A DNA stretch of 64,000 nt from Branchiostoma belcheri (taxonomy: Eukaryota > Chordata > Leptocardii > Amphioxiformes > Branchiostomatidae), in contig NW_017803268.1 of the NCBI RefSeq assembly GCF_001625305.1, positions 2,376,601-2,440,600 on the forward strand, in the 5' to 3' direction. Under the pieces are notes generated by a model. It was given only the letters and a program-made list of their open reading frames with translations, did not search any database and had not been told where the DNA came from. Numbering within the stretch: the first letter of the stretch is position 1; the number at the start of each line of letters is the position of its first letter. Of the stretch, positions 47,601 through 53,518 are shown piece after piece. The translations under genes were made by a program, and so were the position numbers.

Positions 47601-50600
47601 ATGGTCTTCCATTCTGTGACGTACGTACTGTTCAAAAATAGCTTGGTGACCTCCTGTGAGTGATAAAACCCAGACAGTGCTACAGCAATGCAGGGAATAG
47701 ACTCCTGATAAAAAGCTGTTTCCTGTATGCTTTGACATTTTTGAGATAGTTGCTGAATGATGAATGGTAAATTTTCTGCCATTTTGTGACATCTGAACAG
47801 GTCAAAGAGTTTCTTGACCTCCAATGAGTAAGATAAGACCCGGACAATGTTAGAACTATGAGGAGAATACTTATAAAAAGCTCTTTCCGGTATGCTTTGA
47901 CGCTTTTGAGATAGTGGCTGATGTCAGCACTGTCCCCCACTTTCAAAGTTCAAGAAGAGGTTACGTACAAGCAGGTCTGTTAGCAGCTAGAAGTCTTCTT
48001 GAAGAATTTTACAAAATGGATCTTGAACCTATTTGAAAACCTGTAATTTCACCATAGATAAAGTGATCATCAACCTTGGGAATAAGGAGAAAAATAATCC
48101 AGCTCAGTCTGTATAGAACTACCGGTACAATGTACATGTAGAAACATGGGCTTTCACCCATATTCCAATGGTTTATCATAGGTTGCAGAAAGTTTATGGT
48201 CCCCAGTCTCTGTTGAGGGATGGTTGAATGGCCCATGGTGTAGACTGCTTCTTTTCTACTGTTCTATGTACATGTAGTGTCCATTCTTTGATTACTGTAC
48301 TCCCTGACACCAGACTTGCACGCGAGTCTGTCCAGCAGGTCTACACTGTAAGCTTAAGGCTGCACACTCTAATGTCTGGGTGTATGGTCAGAAGTCTTTT
48401 GTCTCAGGCCTCGAAGTTAACTTTTTTAGTGTTGTCCCAGCATTGTCCCAAAAATAAATTTCAATCGTCCCGAATTGTCCCAGCATGTTTTTCGGGAAGT
48501 ATGTATGTACAGCAACTTGAAGTCAACTTTATTTTGCTTACGTTCTGACGCACTATAATTGCAGAGAAGACAAGAATTTGGGGGGCTTTTCCGAGCCAAA
48601 AGCTGGGATGCTTGCATGATCGACAAAAGTAGCTATTGTGCTCAAAATGTCCCAAAGTGACTTTTTAGTTGTCCCTGCCTGGACACTGTTAATTTCGAGC
48701 CCTTTGTCTCATTCAGTGTTTTTTCCCCCCAGGTCTCCTGGCCACCATCCCCTACCCTGACGGAGGGAATGGAAACCCGACGGGCCACAAGAAACACGCC
48801 CTGGTGCAGGGCATGGAGAGGCCGCACGGCGAGAGAAGAGAAAGAGAACACGGACAGCCAGCTCACGTAAGAACACTGTTCCACAACTTCTGGGTCTTGT
48901 AGGGCTTGTTTACTCGAGGGTGACAAGGTTTCTTTCGTTTTCAAGGGCTCCAAACTAGGCGTCTTTCTCTGAATTTTCAGTACCGATAAATGATAAATAA
49001 GTATGAATCAGGATAAATACGTAGTCCTTAACAAGTTTGCGAGAACATTTTCTGGTATTCTGTCCTTACTTTGGAGCCCTGTTTACAGTAGCCTTTGTCA
49101 TGAAAACGTATGTCTATGTGCACGCTCACCGTATCTATATTTAGATACTGTTGGAAACTGAACGCATGCTAGTACTAGTAGTAGTACTGCATGTGCAATA
49201 TGCCTCGTGTTTTGTGGGGGTGTGATTGATTCCAGTGTCCTGTCATTGCAGATGCCTTTCTTAAAACGGCGCAGATGGGATATCCGCTTTCAGGTTTGTG
49301 TTTTAACGCCAAGAAAAAGACAGTGAAACGGTCTTGGTAAAAGCTGGGATTTTGACATTTTTTTGTTCAACCTTGTACAAAAGATTTGTTTAACCCTGCA
49401 CAAAATATTTTTTTATATACCTTCATACAAAAGCTTTTTTTTTTGCAATCAAAGAGGGGATATAGCTAACCTAAAGCTAAAATACATTGTGTAGGGTCCA
49501 AGATTTAATACATAGGGAGATAGGACTAAAATGACAAATATATTTAGGGAATTTTTAAAAAATTCCTTACGTATACCTCCCCTTTCTGATTTTGAAATGG
49601 GGACAACTGATTTTCTTTTACACATCCAGTTCAAAGCAGTGCCTTTTACCCAAATTGTGGGCATATTTTGCTGAAATTCCAACTTTTCTCAATGCTTTTT
49701 GACTGCCTTTCCATACACTGATTGTTACAGCTTACATGGGCAAAAGACAGACAAGACCACATCTTCAAGAAATGCATGATTGTACAGTACGGCTTTCGAA
49801 TAACTTCCCATCTACACATGCGCAAATCGTGATCCAAAGTCATGCCTTTGTTGATTAGAATGTTTGCAAAAGCCATCCACTTCTCTTTCAACCCATGTTC
49901 ATTTCGCGTGTAAAACATGTGAAGATGAGTGTGTAATCGTGTGTAGTTATGTGTATATAAATAGCCACCACATGTTGTTACACTCACGTGTAATATTAGC
50001 ATGCGCAATTTACATAGCTTTTGCACAGATTTAAACTGTGATACACGGCTTTTACATAGCTGTTGATTTAAATGCAATTTACACAATCTTTGCTCAAAAA
50101 ATAAACAAGTTAAAACCGATGTGTAAATGCGTGGGAAGTTTTTCAAAATCTGTACTGTAGGTATTACCTGGACTCATATGACCAGACATGTCCAAATTTT
50201 TCCACCTTGTGTTTGGAACATCCAAGGGTGTCTAATGCAATTCAGGGCGGCAGAAGAAATAATATTCTGAATGAGAAAATCTGTCTATTATTGTCAATAT
50301 TGACATTTACATACTGTCATTTCTTAGCTTAACAGCTAAAAGAAGCTACGACTTTTTTTTTGTTCTGCCCATAAATGGCTAGAGCCAGAGTATAAAACAA
50401 ACAACCTACATGTATTTTCCGTAAGAGACATCCTATTTTTGCCTCACAAATATCAGTATGCTATGGGATTAATTCATCTTACTACACAGGGTTCGAAATA
50501 CTAGATGCATGTGCAGTGCACCCAAAATTGGACCAATTTTTTTCTGTGGGTGCACCAGTGCACCCAAATATTTTCATAGGTTTACCTATGTAAAGATGTT

Positions 50601-51910
50601 AAATGTATAGCAGTATACAAAAATACATATTGTTAACATCTACATGTAAGTGTCAGAAAAATAATAAAATAATTGTTGTTGTACTTTTCTTTAGATATGA
50701 AACATAATTAGTTTTGCTGACATTCTACTTATTTTATTTTATATGGTGAACCCGAATTTTTTTGTTTTTTTTTAGGATGGGTGCACCAGTGCACCTATTC
50801 CCAAAAATGGATTTCGAGCCCTACTACATCAAAATAATAACCAGAAAATTGAGGTTTACTGCCATGAAATTGCATTGGATACCTTTGACCAAGAAGAAAT
50901 TTCTGGAACATTCCGGAGTTCAGTCCTGGAGTGGGGACAAGTCCCAGTTTTTGTACTAACATCCTGGGTCTCACTCTGGCAGCTTTCCAGGAAGAACTGA
51001 GAGGATTGTGCAAACAAAACTGCACAAATATTTCCTTTAGGACAATCTGTCTTGCTGTGTCCTAATTCCTTGCTTGCGTTTCCAGTTTTGCGATGATGGA
51101 TGTTAACTGTGTGAATGGTGTTGTTATTAGGTTTAGAAATATCTCTTGTCAACCATATGTCTGTGTGGTTCATTGACCATTATATAAATCCTGGCTACAT
51201 GAAGCTATCAGTCATTATACTGATTGAAGAGGTTTTTTTGTATTGTCAAAGGAGGTGTTTGGTTTTTATTTGATTGTCAAAGGATTGTGTTTGTTTTTAA
51301 TTTGATTTGACCTTTTTGCAGGATGTGCTCACTTCTTTGGAATATTAGAGTGATCAGTTATGACAAAGTCAGATTCAGTTGAACTGAAATATGTTTCACC
51401 TTCTTCCTGCTGCCAGGCCCTGTAAACAATTGACTTTGTTGCCCATTTATGGCTATACTGAATGCTGAGGTGGCAATATAGTTTTTTTTTTCTGGACAAC
51501 CCAGAATGTGTACTATACTGCTTTTAACATAAGGAGAACAAAGACATAGCAACTAGTTGTCCAAAATAACTAAAGGAACATAGTTTAGTAGTACATGTAC
51601 TCATTTTCTGCGATTGCAAAGTACAAAATGTATTTGTTTCATTACGGCAGTCTCTAGCAGATTTTTCCACCATGTGACCACTCTATTACTAAAGAAGTGG
51701 GCTCTACTGTAACAGTTGCCTCTTGATACTTGTTTGATTATTTGTAGACATATTGCAGTCTTTGTCATATTTTCCATGAATACCGGTAAATTTTTGGTTG
51801 TCTGAAGGAACAAAGTAGTTTCTTTCACTGACTGTTCTGCCTTGTCTTGTTTCCTGCAGGCTCCTGAGGCCATAGACCAGTCAGAAGGCGACATGAGCAA
51901 CGTGGACTGA
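19564..51910 (+). CDS. CRY: Cryptochrome, animal CRY1/CRY2 (repressor) type
   Basis: Coding exons: 19564-19727, 34267-34375, 35132-35274, 36385-36569, 38576-38664, 39972-40112, 40688-40858, 44134-44274, 45391-45542, 46130-46227, 46725-46829, 48733-48866, 49252-49293 (cassette), 51860-51910. All use GT-AG and keep phase; the total is 574 codons, or 560 without the cassette. The N-terminal photolyase-like domain starts [19 protein letters not shown]. The FAD-binding part includes [57 protein letters not shown] and [20 protein letters not shown]. The [16 protein letters not shown] segment is typical of the vertebrate-like repressor CRYs rather than (6-4) photolyases. Family role: binding FAD, partnering PER and repressing CLOCK:BMAL1 in the nucleus. 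The C-terminal tail after exon 12 is short and divergent. Intron 1 (14.5 kb) carries a DIRS element. Confidence 0.95.
20549..20665 (-). mobile_element. tRNA-derived SINE, GGTGAAAATGAGT family, copy 2
   Basis: A decayed copy in cryptochrome intron 1. On the - strand it has a tRNA-like head and box B (GGGTTTGAATCCCTGG) and ends with GGTGAAAATGAGTACC. The internal CCCTTGG-type region is partly deleted compared with 32029-32152. Confidence 0.65.
21098..21213 (+). repeat. DIRS left inverted terminal repeat
   Basis: The outer 20 bp (TTATACGTCGCTACCCTCCG) are unique to the left end. From 21118 the sequence is the inverted copy of the right terminus up to GGAAAG. The outer part plus the first shared bases (21098-21130) are copied, inverted, in the internal complementary region. 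Confidence 0.92.
21416..22921 (+). CDS. DIRS gag-like protein (ORF1)
   Basis: A 501-codon ORF starting at ATG 21416, about 200 bp inside the left terminus. It has a Pro/Ser/Thr-rich N-terminal third and an Arg/Ser segment ([20 protein letters not shown]). An acidic Glu/Ser-rich stretch follows, then a helical, conserved-looking C-terminal half (from [17 protein letters not shown]) and a basic Gly/Arg/Lys/Gln tail ([12 protein letters not shown]). The position and basic tail match the capsid-like ORF1 of DIRS elements, which should bind the RNA. No zinc knuckle is seen. It stops one codon before the RT frame opens, with no overlap. Confidence 0.8.
   Translation: MEPATTSRGDFAPPTATYVQAGMRTDTQLSGAFAPLPHLGFAPVPTGTASSTGTYRAMFSATSVPGHVGARPVATSVPTAGGTAGFQPNFPLPTSGHWDVFSEFNRLMTDMRSVLDQQSSLRGHLNQGTTRAMVHREDEESEDSEVDVRAPRRRWRSTSASRVRSRSPIRDVTSVSTDPELVDAIDLHPSESEALSESEHAPSEHPSPEGLTEHTSTEHSEVHSDVAVQPVQDRPSFLTSLQPRVKGLVVSPGIVDWFKEQRLLPWQEKAFEDTEKAYHLDASQAAAVSAPKLHNALGERWKTVKQTVQAVKQDNALRAIQGHALEAIQPVLQVMDLLQPLLSHEDESVRDQAKVIADHLNIAGQLNAGVCSHITYFRRRQVHDWVEDKFKCLVNDKISTKHQAGDDRLTVPTCEWLLGDDILQKVEEIDKAGKTVEKVYKDPKPSTRRVVYSSPLAAVDSSQPKMSFGRGRGKQSFHNRQQSAKGKSYRKGNQSFRQAKK
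22963..24642 (+). CDS. DIRS reverse transcriptase - RNase H (ORF2)
   Basis: The 559-codon frame contains the RT palm: [51 protein letters not shown] and the catalytic [11 protein letters not shown] at about residues 199-209. RNase H follows with Asp in [12 protein letters not shown] (~368), Glu in [10 protein letters not shown] (~398) and Asp in [12 protein letters not shown] (~424). The frame is open directly from the gag stop, so the true start may be upstream of ATG 22963. It ends at 24642, but the expected C-terminal extension ([14 protein letters not shown] to [16 protein letters not shown]) lies in the -1 frame from about 24600 to 24854. This points to a 1-base loss at the GGGGCAAAATG run, or frameshifting. 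No integrase or protease is present, as usual in this group. Confidence 0.9.
   Translation: MDLLPVAGRIQHFLSHWETICSDPWVLSTVSKGLRVHLTGRPHQLVPPEEVTGLNLEAENLMAAEVLSLKQKGVILEVPPVEGQFLSRLFLVPKKDGTWRPVVNLKPLNQYVVADHFKMEGMKEVQSLLQPNDWMATLDIKDAYFHIPLHQSMKKLLRFRFKGRIWEFQSMPFGLNCAPRVFTKVMKPIVAVIRSQGIRIVIYLDDMLILGSSQSQCQQNLQFAIDLLSRLGFLINWEKSQLIPTQKLIFLGLEIDSHLMTLLLPREKVTKIVRSCTSLQRLQHVSLRQIAEVVGQMNAASAAVLPAPLYFRNLQSCLNNALKQNRPWDTKVVLSPQARAELAAWAACLPQWNGRAILLSPVVLTITTDASLQGWGAVCNGRRTGGRWSPQERQRHINELELMAAFFGLKCFASDLSDSHIRLRLDNTTAISYINRQGGCHSLPLSQTAVSLWKWALARGLMLSAEHLPGRVNLEADTASRVFHDHTEWKLHPLLFHEACQMLHFHPEVDLFASRLNHQLPLYCAWHPDPEAWRIDAFLCSWGKMRCTHSHLFVYSQES
24497..25828 (+). CDS. DIRS tyrosine recombinase (ORF3)
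   Basis: The recombinase has a SAM-like core-binding N-terminus ([17 protein letters not shown]) and a catalytic domain with Arg in SSADRCGTL (~271), His-x-x-Arg in [10 protein letters not shown] (~379-382) and the nucleophile Tyr in TFQTFYFRP (~415). Its first ~115 codons overlap the end of ORF2 in another frame, as in other DIRS elements; the functional start may be internal, near 24850. It would integrate the circular DNA without target duplication. The frame is intact and the catalytic residues are present. Confidence 0.92.
   Translation: MPRGSTISFHFIVHGIPTQKHGGSMPSSALGAKCGVRIPTCLSTHKSPEQNSVRSGSSLGHSTFLALSAMVSTAPRVSHSGSAVLPCGEERPVSSRVRRGASSLENSQADRLACVRQALITSGLSSEAAAVASAAQRKSTQKQYQSVWKRFSSWCRTKSLNPLSTTVPEVIDYLLYLYQEGMSYKTINVHRSAISSTRQTSDGVQIGQHWMVVNFMRGVFNMRPPRPRYLVTWDVSKVLRFLQTWEPLESLTLRQITLKTLSLMALSSADRCGTLASLSIDLMSVSDVKVCFVPVELTKSDRPARPYREIVFHAYPDHSSICVVRHTKEYLRRSQSPVRSKKFFLSFKNQKPVVSATLARWLKLVMELSGIDTSVFKAHSHRGAAASAALRKGLSLNELLRLADWASARTFQTFYFRPEIESDLGRALISTLSASTLPERTTV
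26015..26114. repeat. DIRS internal complementary region
   Basis: 26015-26047 is the exact reverse complement of 21098-21130 (left outer end). 26048-26114 is the exact reverse complement of 26263-26329 (right outer end). Together they form a template for joining the two outer ends, as proposed for DIRS-1 replication. Confidence 0.93.
26177..26329 (+). repeat. DIRS right inverted terminal repeat
   Basis: 26177-26273 is inverted relative to 21118-21213. The outer 56 bp to CTCTCAA at 26329 are unique to this end and are mirrored in the internal complementary region. Confidence 0.92.
26330..29260. other. Cryptochrome intron 1, unassigned
   Basis: No ORF with domains. GTAGCCTGGGTGCC near 28541 and CCTGGTAGTCAGGCTAGC near 28610 form a degenerate palindrome like the TAGCCTGGG elements. 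Confidence 0.5.
29261..29675. repeat. Decayed Harbinger-like MITE A relatives
   Basis: AAATTGGTGTG near 29268 and AACCAAGAAATAAAATTCATGT-GGCC near 29650 are degenerate MITE A ends. The internal AACCAACTCCAAAATGCTCAT and the ATCATGGCTTCTATGATAGCA-TTTAGGGCC tract match intact copies in order. An older copy, or two partial copies. Confidence 0.55.
29926..30285. repeat. Direct tandem duplication, ~172-bp unit
   Basis: AAGTCCGAGTAGGGGCTACC at 29922 and AAGTCCGAGTATGGGCTACG at about 30097 start two units. Both continue with ATTACAAAACTGCG, GAACAAGCAAATACTGATTT, CTTGCTTTGGATAGTA, GGAATTGGATATCTAA and ATTCATGGAATA. They differ by small indels. Confidence 0.8.
30472..30843. mobile_element. Harbinger-like MITE A, copy 1 (intron 1)
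   Basis: Ends GGCCACACCAATTTAATTTC and its inverted counterpart (…AAATTGGTGTGGCC), about 34 bp each. The left flank is TAA; the right flank GTA has lost the match. Internal order: AATCAACTGCAAAATGCTCA, GTTCAAAATTCATTGTTTAA, CGCCCGCCCGCTCCATTA. Confidence 0.8.
31394..31623. mobile_element. hAT-like MITE, CAGGGCTCGAA ends
   Basis: CAGGGCTCGAATTAC at the left and TGTTTCAAGCCCT at the right are imperfect inverted ends. Six bases (AGATCA) are shared by the two flanks, a possible remnant of an 8-bp duplication. Confidence 0.5.
32029..32152 (-). mobile_element. tRNA-derived SINE, GGTGAAAATGAGT family, copy 3
   Basis: On the - strand: a tRNA-like head with GGTCCTGGGTTCAAATCCCC (box B), then TGTGCCCTTGGGTAAGGCAT, ending GGTGAAAATGAGTACC. 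It is the most complete of the three copies for the body region. Confidence 0.7.
32630..33035. repeat. Minisatellite, CCCTGTCCCTGGTGCTGACTGT
   Basis: About 15 imperfect head-to-tail units of 24-28 bp (TTTCCCTGTCCCTGGTGCTG-ACTGTG). The - strand stays open for 202 codons across it, giving a repeated [17 protein letters not shown] peptide, but unit lengths vary and there is no start context or splice support. It is treated as non-coding. Confidence 0.85.
34590..35053. mobile_element. hAT-like MITE, AGGCCTCGAAATTAAC ends, copy 1
   Basis: AGGCCTCGAAATTAAC at the left is mirrored by GTTAATTTCGAGCCC at the right. The interior repeats AATTGTCCC several times in both halves, as in the copy at 48406. 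The flanks AAGCCTTC and TGGCCTTA share GCCTT in register, a decayed 8-bp duplication. It lies in cryptochrome intron 2, about 80 bp before exon 3. Confidence 0.7.
36080..36240 (+). repeat. MITE family C, left-end fragment
   Basis: AAAGGTATCCAGTGCAGTTT, then AGGGCTTGGAAACC-GATTTTTCAAAG, matches 63325-63435. The right half is absent. It is preceded by TTTAA, the target motif of the family. Confidence 0.65.
36718..38060 (+). repeat. ~450-bp tandem satellite, about 3 units (intron 4)
   Basis: TGTGGCTACCTTTTGTGGTT recurs near 36939, 37387 and 37841, with spacings of about 448 and 454 bp. Within each unit the order is GGCATTTGT or GGCATTTCTC, then ATCTACACATT-TGTGT, then AATTCTTCTTTTGC, then GAAACATGGGCATACAAAAA. 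Identity rises towards the second and third units. No coding potential; short ORFs repeat with it. Confidence 0.85.
38150..38518. mobile_element. Harbinger-like MITE A, copy 2 (intron 4)
   Basis: A TTA duplication flanks it (38147-38149 and 38519-38521). The ends are GGCCACACCAATTTAATTTC and the inverted AAATTGGTGTGGCC. A 3-bp TWA duplication with GGCC termini is typical of PIF/Harbinger (Tourist-like) MITEs. Its right end is 57 bp before cryptochrome exon 5. Confidence 0.88.
39797..39868 (-). mobile_element. 3' end fragment of CR1-like LINE
   Basis: On the - strand, GCTGGTGTGTTACGCCGAAG, then GGTGGTTATACCAGCTATAC, followed by CAGATACA-type repeats. It matches the 3' end of the LINE in WASHC3 (59618-59672). 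It is severely 5'-truncated. Confidence 0.75.
40179..40327. mobile_element. Short hAT-like MITE, CAGGGCTC ends (intron 6)
   Basis: CAGGGCTCAAAATTT at the left and CATTTCGAGCCCTG at the right are inverted. TAAGAG occurs on both sides. Next to it (40330-40620), ACATTTTGATGACTG and TCATCTTTATCAGGACAATT are repeated, then inverted (CAATTGCCCTGATGAAGATG-like), forming a separate unassigned inverted structure. Confidence 0.55.
40926..41145 (+). repeat. Dispersed repeat family F, copy in intron 7
   Basis: It starts ACCGAAGGAAAACATATTGT and ends CATATGCGAAGGTAAACATT, close to the inverted copy at 15861-16125. The first bases (CGAAGGAAAACAT) and last bases (CGAAGGTAAACAT) are similar direct repeats. 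Confidence 0.7.
41570..42020 (+). repeat. Diverged direct duplication, ~245-bp spacing
   Basis: GTGAATTTTTCATTTGTGTC near 41585 and GTGAATTTTCCATTTGTCCC near 41824 begin two related stretches. Both continue with a GACT-AATATGAA motif, TGGAAGTTATA and ATTCATTGTAATAATCC or TTCATTGTCATAATCC. Confidence 0.55.
42751..43617. mobile_element. Harbinger-like MITE B, interrupted by MITE A
   Basis: The outer ends GGCCACAGCAAGTAAATTTT and the inverted (AAAAATTACTTTCCATAGCC) are flanked by TAA (42748-42750, 43618-43620). The interior matches MITE B at 44843-45242 except for a complete MITE A at 42886-43254. Cryptochrome intron 7. Confidence 0.85.
42886..43254. mobile_element. Harbinger-like MITE A, copy 3, nested in MITE B
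   Basis: Complete copy in opposite orientation to copies 1 and 2, flanked by TAA (42883-42885 and 43255-43257). Nesting shows that this insertion is younger than its MITE B host. Confidence 0.9.
44328..44745. mobile_element. MITE family C, full copy (intron 8)
   Basis: The left end AAAGGCCCCCAATGCAATTT and the right end ACTGTATTGGATGCCATTT are inverted, with TTTAA at both sides. This is consistent with a TTAA target (Kolobok/piggyBac-type MITE). A (TA)n run at about 44588-44632 lies inside. Confidence 0.65.
44843..45242. mobile_element. Harbinger-like MITE B, full copy (intron 8)
   Basis: 400 bp with GGCCACAGCAAGTAAATTTT at one end, the inverted AAATTACTTGCTGTGGCG at the other, and TTA on both sides (44840-44842, 45243-45245). 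It ends about 150 bp before cryptochrome exon 9. Confidence 0.88.
45641..45702 (+). repeat. Duplicated 3' end of cryptochrome exon 9 with donor
   Basis: 45510-45570 (last 33 coding bases of exon 9, donor and first intron bases) is repeated 131 bp downstream with one C-to-T change in the coding part and a few changes after. The copy keeps CAG|GTCAGT. It is inside intron 9. Confidence 0.9.
45703..45900 (+). mobile_element. SINE-like repeat (CTTGGGAAAGGCACTTATCAC)
   Basis: CCCAGGTTCAATCCCC resembles box B. TTGTGTCCTTGGGAAAGGCA follows, a block common in metazoan SINEs, then GGCGTTAGGAAGGGCATCCA. Different from the GGTGAAAATGAGT SINEs. Confidence 0.5.
46290..46530 (+). repeat. Dispersed repeat family E, copy 2 (intron 10)
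   Basis: Matches 16430-16680 through GTTTTGGGTGGCTGAG, GCCTGGACAG, AGGCAGAATGACA and ATGGGGGAATTCAGGGAG. Non-coding. Confidence 0.6.
47400..47935 (+). repeat. Diverged tandem repeats, ~168-bp unit (intron 11)
   Basis: GATAAAACCCAGACAGTG...TATGCTTTGACATTTTTGAG at about 47659 is repeated as GATAAGACCCGGACAATG...TATGCTTTGACGCTTTTGAG at about 47831. A third, weaker unit (TTTCCTATTTTTGT, CAACCTTGAAAGGTTGAT, TTTTGTGACGTCTGAA) lies to the left. Confidence 0.65.
48406..48702. mobile_element. hAT-type MITE with 8-bp TSD TTTGTCTC (intron 11)
   Basis: TTTGTCTC at 48398-48405 is repeated at 48703-48710. The ends are AGGCCTCGAAGTTAAC and the inverted GTTAATTTCGAGCCC. It is a related, shorter copy of 34590-35053 and ends 30 bp before cryptochrome exon 12. 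Confidence 0.85.
49252..49293 (+). CDS. CRY: Candidate 42-bp cassette exon of cryptochrome
   Basis: TTGCAG precedes and GTTTGT follows 14 in-frame codons, [14 protein letters not shown]. The KRRR cluster could extend a nuclear localisation signal. Phase 0 at both sides, so inclusion or skipping keeps the frame to the last exon. There is no transcript evidence. Confidence 0.45.
50489..50823. mobile_element. hAT-like MITE, CAGGGTTCGAAAT ends (last intron)
   Basis: CAGGGTTCGAAATACTAG at the left is mirrored by GGATTTCGAGCCCT at the right. TGGGTGCACCAGTGCACC occurs near both ends in inverted-compatible form. The flanks share TACTACA. Confidence 0.6.
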
Positions 51911-52038
51911 GCAGGGAAACACCAGGCTCACAAGGACATGCTCACTTGCCAGGGCTAGGAACTGTACTAGCTTTTATCTTGAAAGTTCATCTGTGTTGGT
52001 AGAAGTCATTATGCAGCAAGTTTAAACTGTAATTTCCA

Positions 52039-52225
52039 ACACAAGAAATTGGACTCACCCAAATTTTCGACTGTACAACTCCAGTCTGTCAAGGAATGAA
52101 CAGTCTACTGCTCACGGAGTCACGTGTGTTATCTGTGTGACGTCATGGAAGCGGTGGATTGTTCATTCCTTGACAAAGACTGGAGTTGTACAGTCTAAAG
52201 TTTGGGTGAGTCCAATTTCTTGTGT
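52039..52225. repeat. Long hairpin of Penelope-like tail in CRY 3' UTR
   Basis: About 67 bp from ACACAAGAAATTGGACTCAC (52039-52105) is inverted at 52157-52225 with few mismatches. The arms carry GACTGTACAACTCCAGTC and CAAATTTTCGAC, and the loop has TGTGACGTCA, all like the tail of Penelope elements (compare 12985-13150). It lies 129 bp after the cryptochrome stop and before the first AATAAA. Confidence 0.85.
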
Positions 52226-52395
52226 CTCTCGGCCAATCAGATCTCGGCACTTAACACTGAGCAGGGTGGGTAATTTGTAAGGATGGTATTGATTGGCTAC
52301 AAAGCAAGTCATGCCAAATAAGGCAAGATTTTGAGTGAGGGAAGCCTGTTGATTGGCTAATACAGCTTGTACTGTTTAGGGCCTTGGCAAGTGGG

Positions 52396-52401
52396 AATAA
52401 A
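52396..52401 (+). terminator. Candidate cryptochrome poly(A) signal, proximal
   Basis: AATAAA about 490 bp after the stop codon, followed by a T/G-rich stretch. A transcript ending here would include the hairpin at 52039-52225. Confidence 0.45.
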
Positions 52402-53222
52402 GGATGATACATTTGTATCTGTAAATAGAGCTTTGTCACTTCTATCACTTCTTAAGTGTTTTTTCTTTGTATACAATAGAGATGGGATAATCACACCAAC
52501 GTACAGAGGTCCGGGTAAAAGGAATGGATATCGTTGTTGTACAGTATTTTATTGTTGTACAGATTGTATTCAGGTAGAGAAAAGAAGATGCCAAAGAGGC
52601 GAGAGAAACATGTGAGGACCTTTGATGTTGTAAGAGAGATTCTATTTTTTGTATGGGATTGATGAAAACGTGGGGAAACATATTTTCGAGCATAGGAGGT
52701 GCTTGTAGTACCTTGTATACGTGACGTCACGTTTAAAAGACAGGCACTATTTTTTAGGATTAGACGTCTTGTGTTCTTGTGGACACAAAAATTCCTCACG
52801 AAAACTTTTTTCTTGTTCTGTGTAGTCTGGAATATTTGAACGGTTTATGACAAAAGAAATTCTTCATTCTGAAAAATCATTTCAATTTTGTGTTGAGATG
52901 ATGTTGACATCGCCTCATTTACTAGTTTTTAGTATACAGTTGACTTCTTGTACATACATATCTGTATCCCAGCAAATGGGAAATTTGATGTTAACTGTTA
53001 TATCATGGTGACTTTGACACAAACATGCGAAAGGTGGTTCAGTAATTGGAGGAAAACACAGTGAAATGATGTCAAATATTTCCGCAGTACACGTATATAA
53101 TATGGTTAAACCAATTATTTAAAGTTTTAAGTTAAGTTTAACAAAAAAATTATTTACTACGCAAGGTGATTTAAAAGTTTTTATCACAGGTTATATTTCA
53201 GGGTTGCAACAGAAGAACTTTA
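52402..53222. other. Possible extended CRY 3' UTR, no other feature
   Basis: AT-rich; no ORF or repeat recognised. Confidence 0.35.
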
Positions 53223-53518
53223 GGCCACACCAATTTAATTTGTTGGTTCTCAGATTTTTTCATGAAAAATGTAAAGCGACAGGGCGAAAAAAACAACAAC
53301 AAAAAAACATGCCCAAATGGTAAAGCTAAGGCTGGAAAAAGGGATTGAGAACAAAGCTATGACTATACATGCTAAAACATTGCTGTTTTATAGCCTATGT
53401 ATCAAGGATCAATTGTCGATGTTATTGATTTCTAATTAACAAGAATTAATTTTTTTTTTCATTTTGCGATTTTTTGAAGCGGCGATTCCGAGAACCAACA
53501 AATTAAATTGGTGTGGCC
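53223..53518. mobile_element. Harbinger-like MITE A-related copy
   Basis: GGCCACACCAATTTAATTTG and the inverted AAATTAAATTGGTGTGGCC are flanked by TTA (53220-53222 and 53519-53521). The interior is diverged from copies 1-3 (TTGGTTCTCAGATT replaces TTGGTTAACGGATT), so it is a sister subfamily. Confidence 0.8.

Noticed and set aside
49646..50146. 166-codon - strand ORF in the last CRY introns
   Set aside because: No recognisable domain; composition is that of the AT-rich intron.
19564..51910. (6-4) photolyase
   Set aside because: The [16 protein letters not shown] segment and the [17 protein letters not shown] region fit repressor-type cryptochromes better.
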